Counted from the stretch's first letter, positions 1 to 7,827 are shown. The stretch is DNA of 64,000 bases from Streptomyces sp. NBC_00335 (GCF_036127095.1 NZ_CP108006.1:4827501-4891500), one strand, 5' to 3'. The notes: generated by a model from the sequence alone, not told the origin. Numbers and translations are program-made.

Positions 1-873
1 CAGCGGCACCAGCGGCGGTGGCAACTGGGCGGTGAGCCGGTGGGCGATGAGCCCGGCCGGATTGCGCAGCCCTTCCGGCAGCTTCGCCGCCAGCGCGGCC
101 ACCACGGCCTCCGCCCCGGCCCCGCGCTCCAGCCAGGCCTCGACCCCACCCGCGAGGTACCGGACGTCCCGCTCCCCGAGCAGCAACCGCGGATCGACCC
201 GCCGCAACTCCGCGAGCACCTCACAAGCGAGCCGATGCCGCCCGGGGTTGTCCGGGTCCCGGGGCGCGGGCAGCCGGTCGGCGGCCGCGGGCGCGGCTTC
301 GGGCTCTTGGCGATGCGGGGGCTCCGGTACGGGTTCCGGCGGCGTGGGGAGCGGCGACGGTACGACGGGAGCACTGACCGGAGCGCTGACCGGAGGAAGC
401 GGCGGCGCCTCACTCAAGGGGGCCACCGCGACCGAGGGGGCCACCGCGACCAAGGGGACCACCGCGTCGGCGGGGACCACCGCGTCGGCGGGAGCCGCGG
501 GGGCGCGCTCGGCGCGGCAACGCGCCACGGTCGCGGCCCGGGGATGGTTGTAGGACACCGTACGGGTGGCGATCCGCCCACCCGGCAGTCTCTCCAGGGT
601 CCGCTCCAGGTACCCGAACAGCGCCAGTTCCCGCAGCCCCTTGGCGATCGCGGTTTCCCCGATCGAAAGGCGTTTGACCAGGTCCTTGATGCCGATGGGA
701 GTCCCGGAGGGCACCGACTGGATGAAGACCCCCAACATCCGTGCGACCACCGACATCTCGGGATGCTGGATGAGGTCGTTGCTCACGACGGTGAACCGCC
801 CGGTGAGCCGGACGTTGGCGTGCCGAACGCCGTATGTCGCGCGCGAGGGCGCGGTAAAGTGCACTGAAGCCAT
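1..873 (-). CDS. Helix-turn-helix DNA-binding protein (partial, C-terminus off window)
   Basis: The frame opens at ATG 873 and runs 291 codons to the window edge with no stop, so the C-terminus is missing. Residues 61-92 look like a winged-helix DNA-binding domain (IKDLVKRLS, then AIAKGLRELALFGYLERT). Residues 124-200 are a Pro/Ala/Val linker built from short ADAVVP and VAVAP-like repeats, and a second Arg/Glu/Leu-rich domain begins near residue 215. Streptomycetes carry several proteins of this shape, a helix-turn-helix domain plus a low-complexity linker; their targets are mostly unknown. It is divergent from the GNAT gene at 1174. The DNA-binding call is well supported, the biological role is not. 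Confidence 0.8.
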   Translation of the reverse strand, partial: MASVHFTAPSRATYGVRHANVRLTGRFTVVSNDLIQHPEMSVVARMLGVFIQSVPSGTPIGIKDLVKRLSIGETAIAKGLRELALFGYLERTLERLPGGRIATRTVSYNHPRAATVARCRAERAPAAPADAVVPADAVVPLVAVAPSVAVAPLSEAPPLPPVSAPVSAPVVPSPLPTPPEPVPEPPHRQEPEAAPAAADRLPAPRDPDNPGRHRLACEVLAELRRVDPRLLLGERDVRYLAGGVEAWLERGAGAEAVVAALAAKLPEGLRNPAGLIAHRLTAQLPPPLVPL

Positions 874-1173
874 GGGGGAAGCGCTACTTCCTCGTTGGTC
901 AGGCCCTCGGTCGGGGTTCCAGTCCCGCCGGGGGCCGTCTCATGTCCTGAGTTATCGGGGCGAGCATATGCCAGACAACCACCGCGAAATCCACCCCAGT
1001 TGGCCGATTCACCCGTGTGAGTGAGAGGCAGCCGAGCGGGAGGCTGGAGGGGTTTGGAGAGAGGTCTTTCTCCCGGTACTTCCCCAAAAAAAGCATCGAG
1101 CCCCACCGGGACGCGGCCGACCGCGACCCGGTACATTCCCATCCCAGTACTCACGTTCGAAATAGGTGGGACC
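874..1173. other. Intergenic region, no gene seen
   Basis: This 300-base gap separates two divergent genes and should hold both promoters. I see only an 18-codon open frame from the ATG at 968 and short AT-richer stretches such as the A-run near 1086. Nothing conserved is recognisable. Confidence 0.4.
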
Positions 1174-1605
1174 GTGGCGGTCATTGCGGAAGAGGTCGTA
1201 TTCGACCCCCGGGAGATGTTCGAGCTCTACGACTCGGTCGACTGGGCGGGTTACACCAGCGACGTCGACAAGCTCTGCCGAGGGCTGGCGAACTCGCACC
1301 TGGTCATCACCGCCAGAGACGAGTCGGGCACCCTCCTCGGGCTGGCCAGGACGATCTCCGACGACGAAAGCGTCTGCTACGTACAGGACTTGCTCGTCAA
1401 CCCTGAGTTCCACCGGCAGGGCATAGGCCGCAAACTCATCGAGCACTTGAAGGAGCGGTACGCACACTGCCGCTTCTTCCTCCTCTCGACCGACCACGAG
1501 TCGACCCCCGAAGGCCCGCGCAACCACGCCTTCTACCGCTCCCTCGGCTTCCTCTCCTACGAGGAGAAGCGCATGTCGGCCTTCGGCCTACCAAGGACCC
1601 GCTGA
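1174..1605 (+). CDS. GNAT family N-acetyltransferase
   Basis: A 143-residue protein of typical single-domain GNAT length. The acetyl-CoA pyrophosphate-binding signature is at residues 79-87 (FHRQGIGRK), after strand 4 (YVQDLLVNP), and the C-terminal HAFYRSLGF segment is the usual alpha4-beta6 region. GTG 1174 is chosen because AGGTGGG lies four bases upstream and the protein then starts at the first GNAT strand; the frame is open further upstream, but that extension is Arg/Pro-rich and not protein-like. The substrate amine cannot be predicted. It stands alone, convergent with the NUDIX gene. Confidence 0.85.
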   Translation: MAVIAEEVVFDPREMFELYDSVDWAGYTSDVDKLCRGLANSHLVITARDESGTLLGLARTISDDESVCYVQDLLVNPEFHRQGIGRKLIEHLKERYAHCRFFLLSTDHESTPEGPRNHAFYRSLGFLSYEEKRMSAFGLPRTR

Positions 1606-1621
1606 GCGGTACCCCCACGAG

Positions 1622-2089
1622 TCAGCGAACGGCGGGCCCGCGCCCGGCCCTCCAGTCGTCGACACGCTTGCGGATGCTCGCCACCATCGGAAGGCCGTCC
1701 ACGGCTTCCGGTGCGAACCACGCCACCTCGTACGACTCGTCCGACACGCGCAGACTTCCCCCGGTGGGCCGGGCGAGCAGGCAGATCGAGAACTCCTGCC
1801 GCACTTCGCCGTCGTCGTAGGAGAAGACGTGGCCTGGGTTGCTGTACGTCCCGACGATTCCGGTGATCTCGACCCTCACGCCCGTCTCCTCGAACGTCTC
1901 CCGGACGGCGCAGTCCGCGAGGGACTCACCCACCTCCATCTTCCCGCCCGGCAGCGCCCACATCCCGTTGTCGCTCCGGCGCTGCAGGAGCACACGTCCG
2001 GCCTCATCCACGACCACGGCCGACGCCGCGGGGACGAGACTGTTCGCCTTGGGGGCTCGGGGGTCGTCCTCGTAGTCACGCCTGGGCAC
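1622..2089 (-). CDS. NUDIX hydrolase
   Basis: A 155-residue NUDIX protein. The Nudix box spans residues 49-71 (GGKMEVGES...RETFEETGV) and fits GX5EX7REUXEEXGU, with the metal-binding Glu residues in RETFEE intact. Such enzymes cleave a nucleoside diphosphate linked to another group; substrate specificity is not readable here. It overlaps the upstream regulator by 14 bp, so the two are co-transcribed and probably translationally coupled. A regulator-NUDIX pair of this kind suggests control of a nucleotide-derived metabolite, which is inference. Confidence 0.9.
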   Translation of the reverse strand: MPRRDYEDDPRAPKANSLVPAASAVVVDEAGRVLLQRRSDNGMWALPGGKMEVGESLADCAVRETFEETGVRVEITGIVGTYSNPGHVFSYDDGEVRQEFSICLLARPTGGSLRVSDESYEVAWFAPEAVDGLPMVASIRKRVDDWRAGRGPAVR

Positions 2090-2798
2090 CGCGTCCCACC
2101 TCCCGAATGTCGCGTCCCCGGCTCCACAACTCCTCGACGTGAGCGGAGAACCGGTCGAACATGCCGTCCGCCTGGCGGCGTCGCAAGTGCATCATCGGCG
2201 AGTCGTGCCCGACCCGGCGGGCCAGGATCGGCGTCACGATCATCTCGTCGTCGAAGCGGAAGACGGACAGGTTGACGTGCCCCGTCTCGAAGCGCCCTTC
2301 GATGCCGTCCGCGTCCTGAAGCTTGGCCAACTCGTTCAACGTCACCGCGATGCGCGTGGACAGCGTGAGAGGTACGTCCTCCTCGGCCTCCCGCGCCGCC
2401 GTGACCGGGCTGCTCGGGTCCCCGATCAGGAACCGCACTCGGCAGCCGGCCTGCGCCTTGCGGCGCAGAGCACCGGCAAGGCTGGCTTGCTCCAGCCAGA
2501 GAAAGTAGTTGGTGTACCCGGCGAAGACGAGCTCACGCTGCGCCTTGGTCACCAGGCTGCGCCACAAACTTGCTGGTGCGGCGGACCGGTAGGGGAAGAC
2601 TTGAACTATTTCCTTGTCCGGACCGCTTGTGAGTGCAGACCGGATGGCGTTTGGCCACAAGGCTGTTTCCTCCTCGCCTAATGCCTCGCAGGCAGCCCAT
2701 CGATGGCGGGCGTGAGGGATTCGGTTGGGGTCGGTGATCCACCGGCCAACCGTCTTGGCATCCACCCCGCAGGCCTCCGCGAGCTGCGTTTCGGTCAT
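2076..2798 (-). CDS. XRE-type regulator, N-terminus interrupted by an amber codon
   Basis: The 240-residue frame begins at ATG 2798 inside what looks like a helix-turn-helix (ETQLAEACGVDAKTVGRWI). After a PHARHRWAACEAL segment typical of actinobacterial XRE-like regulators comes a sensor-like domain (FAGYTNYFLWLE, RFLIGDPSSP, HVNLSVFRFDDEM) that resembles a degenerate phospholipase-D fold. The codon before ATG 2798 is TAG, and upstream of it the same frame continues for 12 codons to GTG 2837, which has GGAGG eight bases before it. The natural protein therefore probably started at 2837 and has suffered a nonsense change; reinitiation at TAG-ATG may rescue it without helix 1. It overlaps the NUDIX gene by 14 bp. 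Confidence 0.75.
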   Translation of the reverse strand: MTETQLAEACGVDAKTVGRWITDPNRIPHARHRWAACEALGEEETALWPNAIRSALTSGPDKEIVQVFPYRSAAPASLWRSLVTKAQRELVFAGYTNYFLWLEQASLAGALRRKAQAGCRVRFLIGDPSSPVTAAREAEEDVPLTLSTRIAVTLNELAKLQDADGIEGRFETGHVNLSVFRFDDEMIVTPILARRVGHDSPMMHLRRRQADGMFDRFSAHVEELWSRGRDIREVGRGAQA

Positions 2799-2837
2799 CT
2801 AGGCATTCGCCATCGCACGACGCAGAGCGTGATTCAC
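2799..2837 (-). other. Twelve-codon leader ending in TAG, probable lost N-terminus of the XRE regulator
   Basis: Reads V-NHALRRAMANA-stop. GGAGG (2843-2847 on the minus strand) positions GTG 2837 as the ribosome-chosen start. LRRAMANA followed by MTETQLAEACGV looks like one continuous helix 1 to helix 2 of a DNA-binding domain, so the TAG at 2801-2799 is most simply a nonsense mutation. A deliberate leader peptide coupled to the downstream ATG is the alternative. Confidence 0.6.
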
Positions 2838-2859
2838 AGTTCGCCTCCACGGGACGCCT

Positions 2860-2901
2860 GGGACGTTACGAACGGTAGTTGCGAACCGTCCCAAACGTCC
2901 C
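2860..2901. promoter_or_regulatory. Inverted repeat GGGACGTT/AACGTCCC, possible operator
   Basis: GGGACGTT at 2860-2867 and AACGTCCC at 2894-2901 are perfect inverted arms. Between them lie two imperfect direct repeats, TACGAACGGT (2867-2876) and TGCGAACCGT (2880-2889), 13 bp apart. The site lies just upstream of the regulator's ribosome-binding site and in the divergent region to the small gene at 3021, where an autoregulatory operator would be expected. Confidence 0.4.
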
Positions 2902-3020
2902 GGAAACGGGGTGGTAACGCCCTGACGAGCGACGGAACATCCGTACATGCCTGGTCTTGGAACGCGGAACGGACGGTTCAGCCCGGCAACAACCCAACCG
3001 ATCTGAGAGGACTATCAGTT

Positions 3021-3233
3021 GTGAGCAGTGGCTTGAGCAGTGGCGTGCTGCGCGTCTTGATGACGGTGCGGGTATCGCGGGACGCGGGGCGAACCTGGGA
3101 GAAGGAACACGTGGTGCGCGAGGGTGATCCGGTGGGCATCCTGTCCGACCCGGGGCGATATCCGCCATGCGGATGCGGCCGATGCCGGGGGCGTCAGACG
3201 GTGTCGGCCCGATCGCTGCGACCATCCTCGTGA
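3021..3233 (+). CDS. Small hypothetical protein (VRVSRDAGRTW, CGCGRCRG)
   Basis: A possible 70-residue protein starting at GTG 3021, with GAGAGGA nine bases upstream. It contains VRVSRDAGRTW near residue 16 and a cysteine cluster PPCGCGRCRGR near residue 51, a composition I associate with small actinobacterial proteins encoded beside XRE-type regulators. The paired cysteines could bind a metal, which is inference. It is divergent from the regulator-NUDIX pair and may be transcribed from the same intergenic region. The coding call rests on start context and composition only. Confidence 0.45.
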   Translation: MSSGLSSGVLRVLMTVRVSRDAGRTWEKEHVVREGDPVGILSDPGRYPPCGCGRCRGRQTVSARSLRPSS

Positions 3234-3576
3234 GGAGCTTGCGTTGTGTCTGCCGGCATTCGCTGTCACGGCAGAACGAGGCGGCGGCATTGCCCCTCAT
3301 CCCGGCGGGTTGTCGGCCGGAGCGCACCCTTCGTTGCATGCTCGCCGATCACGATTCCGGTGACCACTTCGCTCTGGTGGACTCGGTGAGAGCGAACGGC
3401 ATGGATGCTCTTTGGGTGAGCTGGACGGGGGGCAGTGGTGACGGCCGATTGGTCGAGCTCCCGGACTGCACCGCGACGAGCCCTGGTGGGGAGGGCGATG
3501 CGTGCATGTTGTTCGTCCGTCATGCGGGTGAGCACACATTCATGGAAGCCGAGGAGCCGGGCGGGGTCGTCGGTGG
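3234..3576. other. Intergenic region, no convincing gene
   Basis: Open frames exist on both strands (for example + 3167-3640), but none has a ribosome-binding site, a recognisable domain or protein-like composition. The GC content is less biased than in flanking genes, which fits decayed or non-coding DNA. No terminator-strength hairpin was identified. Confidence 0.4.
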
Positions 3577-3963
3577 TCAGCCGGTGAAGGATTCCGGGCC
3601 GAAGCGGCCCCAGGCCACGAAGGCGGCCAAGAGGACGTAGGCGATGTCCACCGCCATGTACGTCGGCTCGTGGCGGCGGTAGCGGGTGAGGGTGGCGCCC
3701 AGCATGAGGAGGACCAGGCCGAGGGCGGCCAGGGGGACCAGGATCGGGGCGGTGTTCAGGACCGCCGGGAGGATCAGGGCTAGGGCGGCCAGCATCTCCA
3801 CGGCTCCGATGGTCTTTACCGCGCCGGCGGTGAAGTCCTCGACCCACTTCGCGCTGGCGCCGCTCGCGGCGATCTTCTCCTTCGGCGTGAACGCCTTGAA
3901 GGCGCCGCCCAGGAGGTAGGCGACGGCGAGCAGGCCGGTGACGATCCAGAGTGCGATGTTCAT
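3577..3963 (-). CDS. DoxX family membrane protein
   Basis: A 128-residue protein with four predicted membrane segments: residues 3-22, 48-66 (AVKTIGAVEMLAALALILP), 72-92 and 105-122. The GAVEMLAALALI helix and KFTPKEK-like loop (AFTPKEKIAASGA) fit the DoxX/DoxX-like family, short quinone-associated membrane proteins linked to redox stress. The start at ATG 3963 gives the usual family length. It follows the AhpD-like gene on the same strand with an 80-bp gap, so it probably belongs to the sigma-factor-controlled unit. Confidence 0.8.
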   Translation of the reverse strand: MNIALWIVTGLLAVAYLLGGAFKAFTPKEKIAASGASAKWVEDFTAGAVKTIGAVEMLAALALILPAVLNTAPILVPLAALGLVLLMLGATLTRYRRHEPTYMAVDIAYVLLAAFVAWGRFGPESFTG

Positions 3964-4043
3964 GGGAGTACTCGGTCCTTGTGGGAGGGGCGGAGCCGGG
4001 CGCCGGCTCCGGCTCGGGGGCCGGAGCCGTGCGAACCGGGGGC

Positions 4044-4520
4044 TCAGTGCTGGAGGCTGCCGGGCTGGTAGTCGCCGGCCGGGGTCTGGACCATGACGTT
4101 GCCGCGGTTGAAGGCGTTGATGAGCGCGATCTGGGTCACCAGGGCGGCGAGTTGCTCGTCGTCGAAGTACTTGGCGGCGTTCGCCCAGACCTCGTCGCTG
4201 ACCCCGCCGGCCGCGTCGGCGATGCGGGTGGCCTCCTCGGTCAGGAGCAGGGCCGCGCGCTCGGCGTCGGTGTACACCGTGGCCTCGCGCCAGGCCGCGA
4301 CCAGGTGGAGGCGTACCGCGGTCTCGCCGGCCGCGGCGGCGTCCTTGGTGTGCATGTCGATGCACCCGGCGCAGCCGTTGATCTGGCTGGCGCGGAGCAT
4401 CACCAGCTCGCGGGTCGCGGCCGGCAGGGTCGACTCCCCGAGGGCCTTGCTCGCGGCGATGATGTGCTTCCACGCCTTGACGGAGACCGGGTCGGCGAAG
4501 AGGTTCAGGCGAGCGGTCAT
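4044..4520 (-). CDS. Carboxymuconolactone decarboxylase family protein (AhpD-like)
   Basis: A 158-residue AhpD/CMD-like alpha-helical protein. The redox motif C50-A-G-C53 and H57 (NGCAGCIDMH), together with E38, form the AhpD-type catalytic set used for thiol-dependent peroxide reduction. Start ATG 4520 has AAAGGA upstream; a longer in-frame extension to 4631 lacks a ribosome-binding site and crosses the promoter. Genes of this family are the usual genomic partners of ECF41 sigma factors, and the divergent gene at 4712 is one. A matching ECF41-type promoter lies at 4581-4607, so this gene is the likely main target of that sigma factor. Confidence 0.9.
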   Translation of the reverse strand: MTARLNLFADPVSVKAWKHIIAASKALGESTLPAATRELVMLRASQINGCAGCIDMHTKDAAAAGETAVRLHLVAAWREATVYTDAERAALLLTEEATRIADAAGGVSDEVWANAAKYFDDEQLAALVTQIALINAFNRGNVMVQTPAGDYQPGSLQH

Positions 4521-4580
4521 GGTGGATTCCTTTGCTGTGAGCGGTCGTTCGGTGTGTGTTCCTCGTTGTTCTCCCTCTAA

Positions 4581-4607
4581 GACACGGCACCCCTCCCTGC
4601 TGTGACA
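4581..4607 (-). promoter_or_regulatory. Predicted ECF41-type promoter of the AhpD-like gene
   Basis: On the minus strand TGTCACA (4607-4601) is followed by exactly 16 bases and then TGTC (4584-4581). The published ECF41 consensus is TGTCACA-N16-CGTC, so only one base of the -10 differs. It lies 61 bases upstream of the start codon. Confidence 0.65.
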
Positions 4608-4617
4608 GATGCCGGAT

Positions 4618-4631
4618 GTGACCCGGGTCAC
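4618..4631. promoter_or_regulatory. 14-bp perfect palindrome GTGACCCGGGTCAC
   Basis: A perfect palindrome placed 10 bp upstream of the -35 element of the AhpD-like promoter and about 80 bp before the sigma-factor gene. It could be an operator for an additional regulator of this divergent pair. Confidence 0.5.
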
Positions 4632-4711
4632 GGAGGACTTTCATGATCGGTGAGCCGGGTGTCCTCGGATAACCTGCGGGACGGCGCGCAGCGAATCGGG
4701 GGAGGGTTCTC

Positions 4712-5671
4712 GTGCAGGGATCAACGGGTGCGGCGGGTGCAGTGGATGGAGTGGATGGAGTGGGTGCGGTGGCCTACCGGCCGCTGCTGTTCTCCATCGC
4801 CTACGGGATGACCGGGTCGGTGGGTGACGCGGAGGACATCGTCCAGGACGCGTTCCTCGGGCTCGCCAAAGCCCATCGGGCCGGGACCGAGATAGCCGCC
4901 CCGAAGGCGTACCTGACCACGTCGGTGACGCGGCTCGGGATCAACCACCTGACTTCGGCGCGAGTGCGCCGGGAGACGTACGTGGGGGAGTGGCTGCCCG
5001 AGCCCGTCGTCGTGTCCGGCGAGCACCCGGGGCCGGCCGAGCACGCCGAACTGGCCGACTCCCTGTCGATGGCCTTCCTCGTCCTGCTGGAGGCCCTGTC
5101 CCCGGTGGAGCGCGCGGTGTTCATGCTGCGCGAGGTGTTCGGGTACGCGTACCCGGAGGTGGCCCGCACCACCGGCAAGTCCGAGGCGAACTGCCGGCAG
5201 ATCTTCGCCCGCGCCAGGAAGCGCATCGCCGCCGGAGGGCGGACGGCCGACACCGCGCCGCCCGCGGCCCGGCGGGCGGAGGGCGAGGAGCTCGCCCGTA
5301 CGTTCTTCGAGGCCGCGGCGGGCGGCGAGATGGACGCCCTGCTCGACATGCTCGCGCCCGACGTCGTCTACCACGGGGATGGTGGCGGCAAGGCCAGGGC
5401 CGTCGCGAAGTCGGTGCGCGAGCCGCACCGCGTCGGACAGCTGCTCATCGGCGGACTCCGCCGGCTCCGCTCCCTCGGCGCCTCCCTGCGCCCCGCCGTG
5501 ATCAACGGCAGGCCGGGCGCCCTCATCGTCGACGCCGAGGGGCGGGTGGCCAGTGTGGTCGAGCTCGACATCGTCGACGGCGTGGTCCGGGCGGTCCACA
5601 CCGTGTCCAACCCCGACAAGCTCGGCCACCTCGGCCCCGTGTCCGACATCGGCCGCCTGCCGGAGAAATGA
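4712..5671 (+). CDS. sigJ: ECF41-type RNA polymerase sigma factor with SnoaL-like C-terminus
   Basis: A 319-residue ECF sigma factor. Region 2 (about residues 22-90) contains DAEDIVQDAFLGL, region 4 (118-174) contains LSPVERAVFMLREVFGY and a TGKSEANCRQI helix-turn-helix. Residues 190-310 form a SnoaL/NTF2-like extension with DGGGKA (223-228) and NPDKL (300-304), the two motifs that mark ECF41, where this domain replaces an anti-sigma factor and tunes activity. Start GTG 4712 has GGGGGAGGG at 4698-4706. The divergent AhpD-like gene and its ECF41-type promoter complete the standard pair. The sigJ symbol is by family usage. Confidence 0.92.
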   Translation: MQGSTGAAGAVDGVDGVGAVAYRPLLFSIAYGMTGSVGDAEDIVQDAFLGLAKAHRAGTEIAAPKAYLTTSVTRLGINHLTSARVRRETYVGEWLPEPVVVSGEHPGPAEHAELADSLSMAFLVLLEALSPVERAVFMLREVFGYAYPEVARTTGKSEANCRQIFARARKRIAAGGRTADTAPPAARRAEGEELARTFFEAAAGGEMDALLDMLAPDVVYHGDGGGKARAVAKSVREPHRVGQLLIGGLRRLRSLGASLRPAVINGRPGALIVDAEGRVASVVELDIVDGVVRAVHTVSNPDKLGHLGPVSDIGRLPEK

Positions 5672-5691
5672 CCCGGCGGGCGGGCCGGGGA

Positions 5692-6420
5692 TCAGGCCTC
5701 GCGGCGCGCCAGCACCAGGCGCCAGCTCGGCGTCCCGTCCGGCCTGCGGCCGAAGTGGTCCAGGGGGAGCGTCTCCACCGTGAAGCCGGCCGCGCGCAGG
5801 TCGGTGCGTACGCCGCCCAGCGGGAAGGTGCGGTAGTACATGACGAACGGCGGGCGCCAGACGGCATTGCGCACCCGCATCGCCGCGTCGAAGCCGGACA
5901 GGGCCCACCACGCCGGGCGGCTCGGCGGGATCGGGGCGCCGATCGGGAAGGCGAAGACGCCGCCGGGGCGCAGGGCCCCGTAGACCCCGGAGAAGACGGC
6001 GGGGCGTTCGGCCGGGAGGAAGTGGCCGAAGGCGCCGAAGCTGACCGCCAGGTCGTACGAGTCCCCGAGCGCGGCGGGCAGGGCCCGCGCGTCGCCCCGT
6101 AGGAGGTCGACCCGTTCCTCGGGGTGGGCGAGCCCGGCCTCGGCGAGCATGCCCGAGCTCAGGTCCACTCCGGTCACCCGCCCCCGGCACAGCCGGCGCA
6201 GCATGCCGAGGCCCGCGCCCGTACCGCAGCACACGTCGAGTCCGGTGTCGAAGGGGCCCTCGTGGCGGGCGAGCGTCTCCTCGACCGCGTCGAGCATGCG
6301 GTCGGGGGTGCGGAAGGGGGTCTGGTCGAACTTCGGGGCCAGCAGGTCGTAGCCCCGCTCGATGGAGGACAGGGCCTGTACGGCCAGTTCGCGGAGGGTC
6401 GGGCCCTGGGAGGTGAACAC
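5692..6420 (-). CDS. Class I SAM-dependent methyltransferase
   Basis: A 242-residue Rossmann-fold methyltransferase. SAM-binding motif I is LDVCCGTGAGLG (residues 61-72), motif II acidic residue follows in VTGVDLS, and motif IV is YDLAVSFGAFGHF. The post-I and C-terminal parts (FPLGGVRTDLRAAGFTVE) are of the ubiE/Tam-like small-molecule or unknown-substrate type. Twenty bases separate its stop from the convergent sigma gene. No partner enzyme indicates the substrate. Confidence 0.85.
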   Translation of the reverse strand: MFTSQGPTLRELAVQALSSIERGYDLLAPKFDQTPFRTPDRMLDAVEETLARHEGPFDTGLDVCCGTGAGLGMLRRLCRGRVTGVDLSSGMLAEAGLAHPEERVDLLRGDARALPAALGDSYDLAVSFGAFGHFLPAERPAVFSGVYGALRPGGVFAFPIGAPIPPSRPAWWALSGFDAAMRVRNAVWRPPFVMYYRTFPLGGVRTDLRAAGFTVETLPLDHFGRRPDGTPSWRLVLARREA

Positions 6421-6541
6421 ACGGACAGCCTAGGGAGCGAGGGCGCCGGCGGACGGCATTTCAGGCCCTTCGGCCCGGGGCAAAACGGGCATCCCATGCC
6501 GTAGGGTGAATCGAAACGCTTTGCCAATTCTTGGGGATTCC

Positions 6542-7396
6542 GTGGTCGATGCCATACGAAATGAGGTGCCGGTTCAGGGCGCGCCACAAGGCGTCGGCCG
6601 GAGCTCCACGACAGGCAGCGGCAGCGGCAGCGTCGGCAGCACCAGCGCCGGCAGCACCAGCGCCCTGGAGAAGACCCTGCGGGTCACCGAGGCGCTGACC
6701 GCGTTCGGCGGCCCGCACCGGCTCGCGGAGCTGTCGGCCGCCGCCGGGGTGCCCAAGTCCAGTACGTACCGGATCCTGGTCTCCCTCGTCGAGCAGGGCT
6801 ACGCCGTCACCGACGGCGAGGGCAGCTACGGGCTGGGCCTGCGGCTGCGCACCCTGGCCGCCGAGATCTCCACCGAGCGGCCCGAGGGCATCGGCGCGCT
6901 GCTCGAATTCCTCCAGAAGTGCACCGGGCAGTCCGTCCACCTGGCACTGCGCAGCGGCAACGCGCTCACGTACATCCGCACGATCGAGAGCGGCCGGTCC
7001 TGCCGGGCCTCCTCGCGCGTCGGCGCGCGCATCCCCCTGCACGCCACCGCGATCGGCAAGGCCGTCCTCGCGCACCTGCCGCCCGAGGAGGCCGAGGACA
7101 TCCTGCGGGCCACCGGGATGCCCGCCCTGACCCGGCGGACCCTCACCGACCGGGAGGGCCTCGCGGCCGAACTGCGTACGGTCCGGGAGCGCGGCTACGC
7201 CGTCGCCGACGAGGAGTACGAGCCCGCGGTCCGCTGCCTGGGAGCGCCGGTCTTCGACCGCGCCGGCGTGCCGGTGGGCGGGGTCGGTCTGACCGCCGCC
7301 GCCCTCCTGGGCACGCGGGCGGAGCTGGAGCGGTTCTCGCCGGCGCTGCTCCAGGCCGCGCGGGGCGTGCAGCGGCTGCTGCAGCTCGGGGGCTGA
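6542..7396 (+). CDS. IclR family transcriptional regulator
   Basis: A 284-residue IclR protein. The N-terminal winged helix-turn-helix occupies about residues 42-100 (LEKTLRVTEALTAFG, LAELSAAAGVPKSSTYRIL, YGLGLRLR) and the effector-binding GAF-like domain follows, with SGRSCRASSRVGARIPLHATAIGKAVLAHLP being read in short pieces as the classic core. Start GTG 6542 is preferred because GGGG lies seven bases before it; GTG 6506 in the same frame has no ribosome-binding site. A Ser/Gly-rich segment precedes the DNA-binding domain. No catabolic operon is adjacent, so the regulated pathway is unknown. Confidence 0.88.
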   Translation: MVDAIRNEVPVQGAPQGVGRSSTTGSGSGSVGSTSAGSTSALEKTLRVTEALTAFGGPHRLAELSAAAGVPKSSTYRILVSLVEQGYAVTDGEGSYGLGLRLRTLAAEISTERPEGIGALLEFLQKCTGQSVHLALRSGNALTYIRTIESGRSCRASSRVGARIPLHATAIGKAVLAHLPPEEAEDILRATGMPALTRRTLTDREGLAAELRTVRERGYAVADEEYEPAVRCLGAPVFDRAGVPVGGVGLTAAALLGTRAELERFSPALLQAARGVQRLLQLGG

Positions 7397-7435
7397 GCAC
7401 TCCACCCGGCCCCGGGCCCCACCGCACGCGCACGT

Positions 7436-7479
7436 ACGGCGGCCGCGGTGGTCCCCCTCCTGGCCACCGCGGCCGCCGT
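7436..7479. terminator. Strong hairpin, bidirectional terminator
   Basis: Perfect 16-bp arms (7436-7451 and 7464-7479) around a 12-base loop, placed between the convergent IclR and afsS genes. There is no U-tract, as is usual in streptomycetes. Confidence 0.7.
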
Positions 7480-7537
7480 TCCCCCCGTGCACCCCGCTGG
7501 TCCCCCGTGGCCAGCGGCCCCCGTGGTACGTACTGCG

Positions 7538-7581
7538 GTACGGCCCGGATCCCCCGTTTCCCCCGTGGTTCCGGGCCGTAC
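7538..7581. terminator. Second hairpin terminator
   Basis: Perfect 12-bp arms GTACGGCCCGGA (7538-7549) and TCCGGGCCGTAC (7570-7581) with a 20-base loop. It lies 26 bases beyond the afsS stop codon and would end afsS transcription. Confidence 0.65.
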
Positions 7582-7606
7582 GTGTCTGTGAGGCCTACGC
7601 CCCCAC

Positions 7607-7804
7607 CTACAGGCCGCCACCGGCCGCGTGGTTGTCCATCGTCACGATGTCCTCGCCCGCGGCGTGGTTGTCGAGCGGCTTGAGAGGCTTGATCGGCTCG
7701 CCCGCAGCGTGGTTGTCCATCGGTGTGATGTCGACATCCGAAGGCTGGGTGTCGAGCGGTGTGATGTCGCCGTCGGCCGGCAGGACGTTCTCGTTCGTCG
7801 TCAT
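7607..7804 (-). CDS. afsS: AfsS-like small global regulator with DNHAAGE repeats
   Basis: A 65-residue protein made almost entirely of an imperfect repeat: DITPLDTQPSD, DITPMDNHAAGEP, LKPLDNHAAGED and IVTMDNHAAGGG. AfsS of S. coelicolor is a 63-residue repeat protein of this T-x-D-x-H type, activated by AfsR and stimulating antibiotic production. The gene lies directly downstream of an afsR orthologue on the same strand, as in S. coelicolor, with its own leader of about 170 bp. ATG 7804 has AGGAG eight bases upstream. Function follows from family and position; the repeats themselves give no mechanism. Confidence 0.8.
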   Translation of the reverse strand: MTTNENVLPADGDITPLDTQPSDVDITPMDNHAAGEPIKPLKPLDNHAAGEDIVTMDNHAAGGGL

Positions 7805-7827
7805 CGGATCTCCTGATGGTGGGTAGG

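Noticed and set aside
905..945. tRNA-like stretch GGGGTTCCAGTCCCGC
   Set aside because: It resembles a T-arm, but the stem pairs only three bases and no acceptor, D- or anticodon arms can be drawn.
3167..3640. 157-codon open frame on the plus strand
   Set aside because: No ribosome-binding site, no recognisable domain, and it overlaps the 3' end of the DoxX gene; composition fits a chance frame.
6506..6541. LacI-type operator at TCGAAACGCTTTGCC before the IclR gene
   Set aside because: Only the central AAACGCTTT is symmetric and the flanks do not pair; too weak to list as a site.
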